A stretch of 64,000 nucleotides of DNA. Origin: Fen-1359 sp963710355 (lineage in GTDB: Bacteria > Planctomycetota > Phycisphaerae > Sedimentisphaerales > Anaerobacaceae). Below, one piece after another: positions 8,908 through 17,004 of the stretch (positions are counted from its first letter, which is position 1; the number at the start of each line of letters is the position of its first letter). Where the stretch lies: contig CAVPZU010000001.1 in the NCBI GenBank assembly GCA_963710355.1, forward strand, positions 744,001-808,000. The letters are read 5' to 3'. A model generated the notes under the pieces. It saw nothing but the letters and a program-made list of their open reading frames with translations, did no database searches and was not told where the DNA came from. Made by a program: the position numbers and the translations under genes.

Positions 8908-9046
8908 CACGAAGATAAAAGTATAGACAGGATTGACAGGATTTATTTTAGCCACAGAGAACACGAGGACACAGAGGTAGTTTTTAACCGCGGATTACAC
9001 GGATTTTCACGGATTTTTAGAACCACAAAGCTGCCGAGTCACGAAG
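8908..9046. repeat. Dispersed non-coding repeat cluster
   Basis: This stretch holds GACAGGATTGACAGGATT, GCCACAGAGAACACGAGGAC and CCGCGGATTACACGGATT. Similar strings recur at 57.4-57.56 kb, 58.27-58.35 kb and 60.52-60.66 kb. They are non-coding and lie only between genes. Confidence 0.65.
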
Positions 9047-9206
9047 AGTTAGTCGATGGGTTAATTAGGTTAACAGTCGATTTATGATGATTTAAAATTG
9101 GTTTAGAGGAAACTAGGGTAAGACACGTGGGATTTGGTGTTGAAAATGTGATGGGAAATGGTACAATGTGCTACGGCGCAAATTTAAGTTACGAGACGAA
9201 AATTTA

Positions 9207-9374
9207 AGAGAGCTGAAGTGCTCACGGTATAAATATTGTATTCTTGCCGCTGATCCAGCGACAGTCTAAGAAAACAATGTTAGCTTTATGTGCATTCTCA
9301 GTCTTTGCTTTATGTAATCTGACTATATGCTCACCTCGCAGAAAGAGGAATATCACCGTGAGCACAAGCTCTCT
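9207..9374 (+). ncRNA. Retron ncRNA (msr-msd), boundaries approximate
   Basis: The segment is bounded by inverted repeats. a1 at 9207-9228 is AGAGAGCTGAAGTGCTCACGG plus T, and a2 at 9355-9374 is its complement with a small bulge (8 + 11 paired bases). Inside, CGCTG-ATC-CAGCG (9248-9260) forms a short stem-loop in the msr position, and a CCTC/GAGG stem lies just before a2. The length (about 168 nt) and position directly before the reverse transcriptase start are those of a retron msr-msd. The branching G and the reverse-transcribed part cannot be fixed by eye. Confidence 0.8.
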
Positions 9375-9376
9375 GA

Positions 9377-10306
9377 TTGGAGACTTTTGAATTGCACCTG
9401 AATTTACAAAAAGATCCTGCTGAAGTAGCCAAAGATTTTTTCACTCTAAGAGACGGGCATGACTTGGCAGAATTACTTGAGGTCCCCTATAGGATTTTGA
9501 ATTACCATCTTTATATTGCGCCCGAATCAAAGAAGTATGGGAGCTTTAAGATACCAAAGAGAGGAGGCGGCAAACGACAAATTTTAGCTCCGATAGGGCC
9601 AATAAAGATACTCCAAAAGAAACTCAATTCAATATTACAGCATGTGTATAGAAGAAAGGAGTTTGTGCATGGATTCGTTCTAAATCACAATATAGTAACC
9701 AACGCAAAGGTACACGTAAACAAAGAATATGTTCTTAATGTCGACCTTTTGGATTTCTTTCCGAGCATAAATTTCGGACGTGTTTATAAGATGCTAATGG
9801 CCAAGCCTTACAAGTTAAATCAAAAAGCTGCTGCGGTTGTTGCTAAATTGTGCTGTTTTAGGAACCAATTACCTCAAGGAGCACCGACTTCACCAATTGT
9901 GTCAAACATGATATGCAGACGGTTGGATGGGCAGATAGGTGAGATTGCGCGAAAATATGAGTGCGCCTACACTAGGTATGCCGATGACATTACAATCTCT
10001 ACAGACCGGCCTGACTTTCCGGTTGAGCTCGCAATCCCAAAACCTTCAAGCATCCCTTTCAAAATGGTAGCTGAATTAGGGGCCGAACTTAAGGAGGTGA
10101 TTGAGAGTAATGGATTCTCTGTTAATCAGAGGAAGGTATGGTTACAACCATCAGCTTTCAGGCAGCAAGTCACAGGTTTGAGTGTCAATAGTTTTCCGAA
10201 TGTGTCTCGAAAATATACAGAATCATATACGTGCAATGTTGCACGCCTGGGAGAAGTATGGATTGGATATGGCCGAGAAAGAGTTCTTCAGCAAGTACGA
10301 CCATAA
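9377..10306 (+). CDS. Retron reverse transcriptase
   Basis: 309 residues as read, beginning at a TTG directly after the ncRNA; an in-frame TGA at 9374 rules out anything earlier, and no ATG occurs for about 138 codons. The retron hallmarks are present: NAKVH (109-113, the NAxxH motif), LNVDLLDFFPSI, LPQGAPTSPIVSN, YADD (201-204, catalytic) and VTG (265-267). It would copy part of the ncRNA into msDNA. Similarity continues to NVSRKY at about residue 280. After this the retron-like tail (IRAMLHAWEKYGL) appears in the +1 frame, so the last 29 residues here are probably out of frame and the true protein is a fusion with the downstream protease. Confidence 0.9.
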   Translation: METFELHLNLQKDPAEVAKDFFTLRDGHDLAELLEVPYRILNYHLYIAPESKKYGSFKIPKRGGGKRQILAPIGPIKILQKKLNSILQHVYRRKEFVHGFVLNHNIVTNAKVHVNKEYVLNVDLLDFFPSINFGRVYKMLMAKPYKLNQKAAAVVAKLCCFRNQLPQGAPTSPIVSNMICRRLDGQIGEIARKYECAYTRYADDITISTDRPDFPVELAIPKPSSIPFKMVAELGAELKEVIESNGFSVNQRKVWLQPSAFRQQVTGLSVNSFPNVSRKYTESYTCNVARLGEVWIGYGRERVLQQVRP

Positions 10307-11045
10307 ACATAGAAGGACTTCTAGCCCACATGGAACATTCAAACAAATTGTCAGGGGAAAATTAAACTTCTTAAAGGCGGTGCGAGGCGGAAGTAACCCT
10401 CAGTACATAAAGCTATGCAAAAAACTTGCAGAGGTCGATCCGGAGTTCGTGGGTGCCTACAGGAAAATACACATGTTTATGGAAGAAAATATCCTAGATA
10501 ATTCAATAATTATATTAGAGTCGGCAGAAAATCAGGGAACAGGGTTTCTCTTGGAGGGGGTAGGTCTGGTGACATGCGATCATGTATTGAGAAAAGGTCT
10601 TTATGCATTCAAATGGACATCCCCACAAAACCATTATCAGGTAAGAGTAATCAAGAGAAACGACAGGCTGGACATCGCGGTATTAGAGATAGAGAGAATG
10701 GAGGAATTTTCACATCTACCCAGAGGTACAAGTAGCAAAATAAAGCATGGAGATCCTATCAAGATTGCCGGATTTCCGCACTACGGCTATGGACAGACGA
10801 TTCAAATATATCCAGGTGTCGTTGTGGGAGAGAGGAGATTCTTTGAGAAAAAACGTTTTACCGTGAGCACATCGATCTATGAGGGCAATAGTGGAGGCCC
10901 TGTTCTGAATGATCATAAGCAAGTTGTAGGAATTGCTGTCAGAGGGGATGATAAATCCGGTAGCAAGACATCGATTCAAAATGAAATTATTCCAATTGAT
11001 TTCCTTGATGATTTGTTAACGGAAAACGGAGAATTGAATAATTAG
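10182..11045 (+). CDS. RT C-terminal region plus trypsin-like serine protease (shifted frame of the retron protein)
   Basis: 287 open codons. Residues 12-70 continue the retron RT (NHIRAMLHAWEKYGLDMAE ... FLKAVRGG). Residues 100-280 are a chymotrypsin-fold protease with His134 (TCDHVL), Asp164 (RLDIAVLEI) and Ser237 (EGNSGGPV), in the usual order and spacing. No signal peptide is visible, so it should act in the cytoplasm as the retron effector. The frame begins inside the RT gene. A single extra base near 10211-10217 accounts for the split, and no ribosome site marks an independent start. Either one fused gene is interrupted by an error or mutation, or two overlapping proteins are made. Confidence 0.85.
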   Translation: MSIVFRMCLENIQNHIRAMLHAWEKYGLDMAEKEFFSKYDHKHRRTSSPHGTFKQIVRGKLNFLKAVRGGSNPQYIKLCKKLAEVDPEFVGAYRKIHMFMEENILDNSIIILESAENQGTGFLLEGVGLVTCDHVLRKGLYAFKWTSPQNHYQVRVIKRNDRLDIAVLEIERMEEFSHLPRGTSSKIKHGDPIKIAGFPHYGYGQTIQIYPGVVVGERRFFEKKRFTVSTSIYEGNSGGPVLNDHKQVVGIAVRGDDKSGSKTSIQNEIIPIDFLDDLLTENGELNN

Positions 11046-11138
11046 AAAACTAATCAAAACCTTCGATTCACATCATATTTTTTTGGTCAAAGAGGCAGTT
11101 TTCTGATATAATTCCATCAAATTTTAATGAGGTTAAAA

Positions 11139-12017
11139 ATGAAATTTACAAAAATGCACGGGGCAGGCAATGATTTCATCTATGTCAACTGCTTCAAAGA
11201 AAAAGTCAAAAACCCGAGCAAATTAGCAAAAATAGTAAGCGACCGGCACACCGGCATCGGCGGCGACGGCCTAATCCTGATTTGCCCATCGAAAAAAGCA
11301 GACGTCCGAATGAGGATTTTCAATTCGGACGGCAGTGAAGCCGAGATGTGCGGCAATGGAATCCGCTGCTTAGCAAAATACGTCTATGAACACAAGGCTG
11401 CAAAGTCTAAAGGCGGGTTCGTAATGCCAGGGCAACCGCCCTTCCCTGCCAGCCTCACTATCGAGACCGGCAGAGGCGTTTTGACTGTTGGGCTGTCGAT
11501 AGACAGGAATAATAAGGTTCGCAAGGTATGCGTGAATATGGGTAAGCCGATATTATCGCCCAAAGAAATTCCGGTAAATATTCAGAAAAGCATTGTCATT
11601 AACGAACCGGTGGTGTTTCTTGGGCAGAGGTTTTTGATGACGTGCGTATCGATGGGCAATCCTCACGCGGTATTCTTCTGCGATGATGTGAGTATTATCG
11701 AGCTTGAAAAACTCGGCCCTGCGATTGAAAACCACGAGCTTTTCCCGGAAAGAACAAACGTTCATTTTGTTCAAATTGACAACAAAAGCGAATTTACTAT
11801 GCGAAGCTGGGAGCGAGGCTGCGGCGAAACGTTAGCGTGCGGGACAGGGGCGTGTGCGTGCTGCGTAGCGGCTGTGGTAACTAATCAATCGAATCGTAAA
11901 TGCACAGCCCATTTGCCGGGCGGCGACCTTGATTTGTTCTGGAGCGAGGAAAAAAACTGCGTGTATATGACCGGCCCTGCCGTCGAGGTTTTTGAGGGCG
12001 TTTTTAATCTAAAATAG
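11139..12017 (+). CDS. dapF: Diaminopimelate epimerase
   Basis: About 292 residues. It interconverts LL- and meso-diaminopimelate for lysine and peptidoglycan synthesis in the cytoplasm. MHGAGNDFIYVN, the first catalytic Cys in AEMCGNGIRC, and the second in ETLACGTGACA are all intact, with GNPHAVFF between them. The ATG at 11139 follows GAGG at a suitable distance; an ATG at 11127 is less well placed. About 90 bases separate it from the retron. A meso-DAP gene fits peptidoglycan in this organism. Confidence 0.97.
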   Translation: MKFTKMHGAGNDFIYVNCFKEKVKNPSKLAKIVSDRHTGIGGDGLILICPSKKADVRMRIFNSDGSEAEMCGNGIRCLAKYVYEHKAAKSKGGFVMPGQPPFPASLTIETGRGVLTVGLSIDRNNKVRKVCVNMGKPILSPKEIPVNIQKSIVINEPVVFLGQRFLMTCVSMGNPHAVFFCDDVSIIELEKLGPAIENHELFPERTNVHFVQIDNKSEFTMRSWERGCGETLACGTGACACCVAAVVTNQSNRKCTAHLPGGDLDLFWSEEKNCVYMTGPAVEVFEGVFNLK

Positions 12018-12151
12018 CACATCCAGCCTGCAAAAGTAGCTTTTTTTCAACGGTGATGTTTCAATAAATAAACATTTCTCTTGAAAAAACGTTCCGTAAT
12101 CCTTATAATCGGTTTAACTGAAAATAGCGCATCTTTTGAAAAGGAATGGTG

Positions 12152-13534
12152 ATGAACGTAGAATCGGGCAACATCTTAATTGTCGATGACGACAGGATTC
12201 TTTCGGAGCAGCTCTGCCGGTTTCTCGGCGACGAAGGGTTCGAGACAAAACGCGTCAAAAGCACAAAGGAAGCGATAAGCGAGCTTCGGCAAAACAGATA
12301 CTCTTTGGTCATAACAGAGATAAATCTGCCGGACGGAAACGGGTTCGAACTGCTGGAGGCAATAAAGAAAAATCATCCGCAGACGGTAAGCCTTATCCTG
12401 ACAGGTTCGGGGACAATTGAAAATGCCGTTAAGGCAATCAAGGCCGGCGCTTACGATTATCTTGTAAAGCCGATAGTTGACGATGAGCTTCGGCTTGTAA
12501 TACAACGGGCATTAAATCAGCAGTCGCTTTTGAGCGAAAACGAAATCCTGCGTTCGCAGCTAAAGCACAAATACAGTCTCGAAAACATCATCAGCCAAAA
12601 TTATAAAATGGCAAAAATATTCGAGCTGGTTGAGGCCGTCGCCGACAGCAAGACCTCCATCCTTATGACTGGGCCTTCAGGGACGGGCAAAAGTATGCTG
12701 GCCCGTGCGATACATCATCGTTCGAGCAGGCGGAACAAACCGTTCGTGGAGGTAAGCTGCGGAGCGATGCCGGAAACGCTTTTGGAGAGCGAACTTTTCG
12801 GACATATAAAGGGGTCATTTACCGGTGCGATAAACAATAAAAAAGGGAAAATTCTGACAGCCGACGGCGGAACGATTTTTCTCGATGAGATTTCAAACGC
12901 CTCGCCCGCCCTACAGGTAAAACTGCTGCGGGTTATTCAAGAAAGGCAATTTGAGCCTGTAGGCAGCAACAGGACGGAAACGGTCGATACCCGTATAATA
13001 ACGGCATCAAATAAAGACCTCGTAGAAGAGGTGAGGCAGGGACAATTCAGGGAAGACCTGTATTATCGCGTGAACGTTGTGACAATAGACCTGCCGCCGC
13101 TGCGAGAAAGGGTGGGCGATGTGAGCCTGCTGGCAAGGCATTTTCTGCATATTTACTGCGCACAGCACAACAAGATAAAACTCGGAATCACCGACAAGGC
13201 GATGGAGCTTTTAGAGCGGTATTCCTGGCCCGGCAATATCAGGGAGCTGGAAAATGTTATCGAGCAGGCTGTTCTAATAAGTAAAAACAAATACATTGAT
13301 GTTGACGACATTCCACTGGTGGTGCAAAATCATCAGCCGACAATTTTCAAATCAATGAATCTCAAAGAGGCCCTCGCTGAACCGGAGAAAAGTATTATTC
13401 GCCAGGCCCTCGAGGCAAATCACTGGAACAGGCAGGCAGTTGCCCAGGCCCTGGAGATAAACCGGACAACATTATTTAAGAAAATGAAACGTTACGGCCT
13501 CTATGACGAGGCGAGGAAATTAGGCCTGGCGTGA
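12152..13534 (+). CDS. NtrC-family sigma-54 activator with Glu in place of the phosphoacceptor Asp
   Basis: About 460 residues: receiver domain (1-120), AAA+ domain (about 145-375) and C-terminal Fis-type HTH (WNRQAVAQALEINRTTLFKK). Walker A is GPSGTGKS (174-181), the sigma-54 loop is GSFTGA (221-226, a mild variant of GAFTGA), and Walker B is GGTIFLDEI. The receiver keeps D12/D13, T84 and K106, but the phosphoacceptor position reads E56 (LVITEINLP). It should remodel sigma-54 polymerase at unknown promoters. The Asp-to-Glu change can mimic phosphorylation in related regulators, so it may be permanently on. No sensor kinase lies nearby. The start at 12152 is set by AAGGA at 12141. Confidence 0.93.
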   Translation: MNVESGNILIVDDDRILSEQLCRFLGDEGFETKRVKSTKEAISELRQNRYSLVITEINLPDGNGFELLEAIKKNHPQTVSLILTGSGTIENAVKAIKAGAYDYLVKPIVDDELRLVIQRALNQQSLLSENEILRSQLKHKYSLENIISQNYKMAKIFELVEAVADSKTSILMTGPSGTGKSMLARAIHHRSSRRNKPFVEVSCGAMPETLLESELFGHIKGSFTGAINNKKGKILTADGGTIFLDEISNASPALQVKLLRVIQERQFEPVGSNRTETVDTRIITASNKDLVEEVRQGQFREDLYYRVNVVTIDLPPLRERVGDVSLLARHFLHIYCAQHNKIKLGITDKAMELLERYSWPGNIRELENVIEQAVLISKNKYIDVDDIPLVVQNHQPTIFKSMNLKEALAEPEKSIIRQALEANHWNRQAVAQALEINRTTLFKKMKRYGLYDEARKLGLA

Positions 13535-13539
13535 TGAAA

Positions 13540-13623
13540 TGCCCGGGACAGGATTTGAACCTGCACTCCCTAACGGGAACCAGCCCCTCAAGCTGGCGCG
13601 TCTGCCAATTCCGCCACCCGGGC
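13540..13623 (-). tRNA. tRNA-Leu (anticodon GAG)
   Basis: An 84-base class II tRNA on the complement. The acceptor stem is GCCCGGG/CCCGGGC, the anticodon arm CCAGC-TTGAGGG-GCTGG, and a variable arm (TCCCGTTAGGGA) precedes the TTCAAAT loop. Its 3' end lies six bases from the stop of the sigma-54 activator gene, so the two are convergent. Confidence 0.96.
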
Positions 13624-13724
13624 GAATCAATTTTTAATTCTCGATTTATTATTTATTATTTACGATTTTTTGTCAATCCTTATTCAGCAGTTTATAAGAA
13701 AACCGGCACAAAAACGTAAAAAAA

Positions 13725-14381
13725 TCATTTGCCTCTTTGGTTATTCCACAAAATTACCTGCAGACGATTACCAAAGGCAAAGCCGGTTCGTTTGCACAAA
13801 TCAGCAACCATTTCGGCCTTTGCAAAAAACTCATCTCTGGTCACGGCCTGCGGCATCAGCATAATCTTTCGCTTATCCACATTGCCAATCATCTTTATTG
13901 CCTGCAAAATTTCCGTAATGTCCTTTTTAGAATCCACAACAAATTTCAACTGGTAATCATAATTGTCAATTAGCATTCTGATTGCCGCTGCGTCAAAAAG
14001 AGTTCCATGCTCCCCTGCCGAGTTGCTTAACTTCGGGCTGATACTTACAAAATCACAGGGCAAATCGGGTATAAATGCGATGCCTGCTGTTTCGATGGTG
14101 ATATGTTTTTTAGTCGCTTTTAATTTTTTTACCAATTCCGGCAAAACCGAGTTTATCATCGGTTCGCCGCCGGTTACGACTACAAAATTGCAGGAATATT
14201 TTTTTATCTGGTCGAGTATCTGTGAAACGGTAAAATCCTGCCCCGCTGATGCGTCCCATGCATATTTTGTATCGCACCATTTGCAACGAAGGGGGCAGCC
14301 TGCGAGTCGAATAAAAATGCTCGGCGTTCCCGCCAATAAGCCTTCGCCCTGCAGAGAATAGAATGTTTCGTTAATAATCAT
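13725..14381 (-). CDS. queE: 7-carboxy-7-deazaguanine synthase (radical SAM)
   Basis: 218 residues. It makes 7-carboxy-7-deazaguanine from carboxytetrahydropterin in queuosine synthesis. The radical-SAM cluster motif CPLRCKWCDTKYAW (C-x3-C-x2-C) lies at residues 29-36, after the typical SLQGEG and FIRLAGC. VVTGGEPM and SISPKLSNS fit QueE. It would work in the cytoplasm with S-adenosylmethionine and a 4Fe-4S cluster. No queC, queD or queF lies next to it. The ATG at 14381 is a clear start. Confidence 0.93.
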   Translation of the reverse strand: MIINETFYSLQGEGLLAGTPSIFIRLAGCPLRCKWCDTKYAWDASAGQDFTVSQILDQIKKYSCNFVVVTGGEPMINSVLPELVKKLKATKKHITIETAGIAFIPDLPCDFVSISPKLSNSAGEHGTLFDAAAIRMLIDNYDYQLKFVVDSKKDITEILQAIKMIGNVDKRKIMLMPQAVTRDEFFAKAEMVADLCKRTGFAFGNRLQVILWNNQRGK

Positions 14382-14399
14382 CTACACTTTATATAAATA

Positions 14400-14530
14400 A
14401 ATTCGAAATTCGAATATCGAAGCACAAAACAAATTCGATCCGCCGAAGGCGGACAAATTTTCTAATGTCCGAAACGTTTTGGTCATTTGTATTTTGGACA
14501 TTCGATATTGTTTCGGGTTTAGATAAATTC
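14400..14530. repeat. Dispersed AT-rich repeat with a nested palindrome
   Basis: Arrays of TTCGAAATTCGAATATCG-like strings continue to GTTTTGGTCATTTGTATTTT and ATTCGATATTGTTTCGG. The short palindrome TCCGCCGAAGGCGGA (14439-14453) interrupts it. It is non-coding. Confidence 0.5.
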
Positions 14531-14642
14531 ATGTCTCCAGGATGTCACCATAGATGTCAAATTTAAAGATTCGTGAACGCACTAAACACCAAATCTTTGC
14601 CGAAAAATGAAGATTTTTAAAATTTTTCAGCAAAAATAGTAT

Positions 14643-15096
14643 TATATATCCGATTTTTTTGAAAACTTTTTAAAAAAGTTAATTATTTGCTCAAAAAATG
14701 GGGTGTATTTTTGACTCTTGATGGCAAAAGTCTTAGTTGTTGGAGACATATTGGAGTCAGAGCAACGCGGCATCCGGCTGTGTTCACCGCAAAAATATTG
14801 CCAGTAAGGATTCTCTATCCATCCCTTAACTACCGATTCATCACTGAGATTATAGGCACTCTTGAGATAATGAAGTCCCACTGTCAGGCGGGTGGGCTTG
14901 GCCGGTCTGCTGAAGCGTGGGTCATAGAGTTTGCCGAAGGCAGTGTCAAACGCAAACCAGACGGTGAATTTGCCAGCTTATATAAAGGATGCTGCTCGTT
15001 TAGTATCTGCTCCAACCTTGAGGTGAATAATATTGCACGGGAATTGCTTTGCTGTTTAGGCTGCATAAAAACCTCCATGTTTTGCAAGGAAATCAA
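14643..15096 (-). pseudogene. IS5-family transposase remnant (N-terminal part)
   Basis: Read across two frames, the minus strand gives ILNEQHPLYKLAN, then FGKLYDPRFSRPAKPTRL, then VGLHYLKSAYNLSDESVV and NPYWQYFCGE. This is the N-terminal region of IS5-type transposases of the group that begins this way. At least one frame change separates the pieces, and the catalytic DDE region is missing; after the GEH the sequence degenerates. A hairpin at 15082-15119 lies near its start. I take it as a decayed insertion sequence. Confidence 0.75.
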
Positions 15097-15119
15097 TAAT
15101 AAAAATCACTTCCTTGCAA
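15082..15119. repeat. Inverted repeat TTGCAAGGAA / TTCCTTGCAA
   Basis: Perfect 10-bp arms are separated by 18 AT-rich bases, next to the start of the IS5 remnant. It may be part of the old element's end or an operator. Confidence 0.4.
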
Positions 15120-15215
15120 TTTAGTGCCAGATTAAGTCTTGTCTATTCCAGTTAAGGCCTATTTGTATGAGGTTCTCAATACTCTCATAATTTACCTTGC
15201 CTTTTTCTAAAACTT

Positions 15216-15794
15216 TTACTGTGTAAGTGACGGTTGCTGTTGAATTATAGAAGACATTTCTGATTCTATCAAAGACAAGTCTGATTCTAAGGAAGATACG
15301 CGTAGCTCTATTGAAGACACATTAGACTTGATTGAGGAAACGTCTGATTTTATTGAAGAAACGGTTGACTCTATGGAGGAAACATCAGGTTTTATTGACG
15401 ATGCTTTCGGCTTTACTGAAGATATGTCCGACTCTAAGGAAGATACCCGCCGCTCCACCGAAGATATATCAGACTCTTTAGATGAAACATCGGCTCTTAT
15501 CGAAGGTTCTCGTAACGCCAAGGAGGATATACGCTGTTTTACCCAGGACATGTCTGACTCAAGGCCGGATATGCGAGTCTTTGTTGAAGATACTTCCGAA
15601 CCTATGGAAGGAACTTTCGATTCTAACGAGGATATACGAGATGTTATCGAAAAAGTCTGCCATAAAATCACTATAACGCACACCGTCAGAATGGTTCTGA
15701 CCGGCCATTCTCTCGAAATTCTTCTTTCGCAGAGATTAACCACCGATAAGATTTTCTTAAAGCTCATAACGAACCTCTCACTTGCTTCGCTCAT
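15216..15794 (-). CDS. Membrane-anchored protein with a heptad-repeat coiled coil
   Basis: 192 residues. One membrane segment (about 33-51, TILTVCVIVILWQTF) is followed by some 130 residues of seven-residue repeats of the form V-S-S-I-(E/K)-S-D. This gives a long coiled coil with few charged core breaks. No catalytic domain or family is recognised. The 21-base DNA repeats keep the opposite strand open as well, so only the hydrophobic heptad logic and the upstream partner favour this strand. The HTH gene ends three bases before this start, so the two are a translation-coupled pair. It could be a surface or phage-derived protein; the function is unknown. Confidence 0.55.
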   Translation of the reverse strand: MSEASERFVMSFKKILSVVNLCERRISREWPVRTILTVCVIVILWQTFSITSRISSLESKVPSIGSEVSSTKTRISGLESDMSWVKQRISSLALREPSIRADVSSKESDISSVERRVSSLESDISSVKPKASSIKPDVSSIESTVSSIKSDVSSIKSNVSSIELRVSSLESDLSLIESEMSSIIQQQPSLTQ

Positions 15795-15797
15795 AAC

Positions 15798-15998
15798 TCA
15801 CCTTGCCTTTTTCTTACTCTTTTTTTCCACCAGTTCAATTCCAAAATACTTAAACAGAATATCAGCGGTTTCGGCCTTACAGCTTCCGCCCTGCATAATC
15901 CGGCAAAGCGCAGCCGTATCTATACCTGTTTCTCTATTGATTTGATTCAGGCTTCTACCGGAGGTCTTTATTCTTTTTCTTAGCATCTCGATAATCAT
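15798..15998 (-). CDS. Small XRE-family HTH protein
   Basis: 66 residues. LRKRIKTSGRSLNQINRETGIDTAALCRIM is a Cro/CI-type helix-turn-helix, followed by a short helix (KAETADILFKYFGIELV) and a Lys-rich tail. It is probably a dimeric DNA-binding regulator. It is the first gene of a pair with the coiled-coil membrane protein, separated by three bases. Small HTH proteins paired this way often regulate their own operon, which is an inference here. Confidence 0.8.
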   Translation of the reverse strand: MIIEMLRKRIKTSGRSLNQINRETGIDTAALCRIMQGGSCKAETADILFKYFGIELVEKKSKKKAR

Positions 15999-16436
15999 AA
16001 ACTAAATTATAACCTTCTATTGATGTTCGTCAATAAGAAAATGAAATTTTTCAAATTTTTTTCATTTTTTTCACTGCCGAAAGTCGCTTTGACAAATACA
16101 ATATAGCTTGCTTTTCTAAATTCTGTTATACGTTAGCGAAACACTGTATGGTGTGGAATAACAACAGCTGGCATATTCAACTTTATGACAAAACATACCA
16201 AAAACAGGATTGTCGCCTAAAACTGCCAACAGGCATTCGGAGATTGTAAACCGCCTGTTTATGCAAATAATTGGGGTAAATTAGTGCGGTAGTGAGAGAG
16301 TTTCTGCTTATTTGGGAGGAAACATCGCCCTTTTTGAATGATGAACTTGGAAATTTACTGGAAAAACTTTTTTTTATGGAATAAAACCAGTGCATCTAAT
16401 AACTATATATTAGAAACATAAGCAAGAGAAAGAACT
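15999..16436. other. Intergenic, divergent promoter region
   Basis: About 440 AT-rich bases lie between the XRE pair and the long secretion operon and should hold the promoters of both. The TTTTTTTCATTTTTTTCAC stretch near 16055 is low-complexity. I recognised no RNA gene. Confidence 0.35.
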
Positions 16437-16973
16437 GTGCAACCGACAGACGCAGAACTTCTGGAATTAACGCGACGAGGCGATGACAAAGCGTTTGATG
16501 CCCTTATAGAGCGCTACGGGCCGTTGTTCTATCGAACGGCGGCGGCGATGGTGGGTAATAAGGCTGACGCTGAGGACGTGTTTCAGGAGACGGCTCTGGC
16601 TGTATATCGCGGGGCGGGGAGTTTCGCGGGGCGTTCGTCGGTTAAAACGTGGCTCATTAGAATATTAATACGTCAGGCGTCAAAACTGCTGGCAAAGCGC
16701 AACCGGGAAAAAGGGCTGAGGTTAGAAGCGGGTAGCCGTGCGGAAGAGTATTATTCGGTCGGACCAAAGGCGGCAGATATAAGCGTGGATATAGCTGGGG
16801 CACTGCAGTGTTTATCGACAGAGCATCGGATGGTGATTGTGCTGCGGGAGCTTAATGGGTTATCTTACGGAGAAATCGCCGAGATGTTGAATGTGCCGCA
16901 GGGAACCGTCGAATCGCGGATTTATCGCGCGAGGCAGGAATTGAAGGTGATGCTTAAGGACTATATCGAGTAA
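16437..16973 (+). CDS. ECF RNA polymerase sigma factor
   Basis: 178 residues with regions 2 and 4 only. DAEDVFQETALAVYRG and VKTWLIRILIRQASKL form region 2, and LNGLSYGEIAEMLNVPQGTVESRIYRARQELK forms region 4, typical of sigma-E/RpoE-like factors. GTG at 16437 is the likely start, with AAGAGAAAG upstream. A zinc-finger anti-sigma gene follows, giving the standard pair. Being the first gene of the type II secretion operon, it may drive expression of that operon in response to envelope state (inference). Confidence 0.93.
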   Translation: MQPTDAELLELTRRGDDKAFDALIERYGPLFYRTAAAMVGNKADAEDVFQETALAVYRGAGSFAGRSSVKTWLIRILIRQASKLLAKRNREKGLRLEAGSRAEEYYSVGPKAADISVDIAGALQCLSTEHRMVIVLRELNGLSYGEIAEMLNVPQGTVESRIYRARQELKVMLKDYIE

Positions 16974-17004
16974 AGTTATGGTGGGAATGTAAGGAAAAGA
17001 AATT

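Noticed and set aside
9100..9380. Possible CRISPR-like direct repeats (GCTTTATGT twice) in the retron ncRNA
   Set aside because: Only two nine-base copies 24 bases apart inside a folded ncRNA; no array.
15328..15945. Open frame on the plus strand opposite the coiled-coil gene, also heptad-patterned
   Set aside because: It is the mirror of 21-base repeats; the minus strand has a membrane anchor, a coupled HTH gene and a sensible start.
15999..16436. Possible short minus-strand gene at 16183-16395
   Set aside because: No ribosome site, no domain, AT-driven; treated as promoter region.
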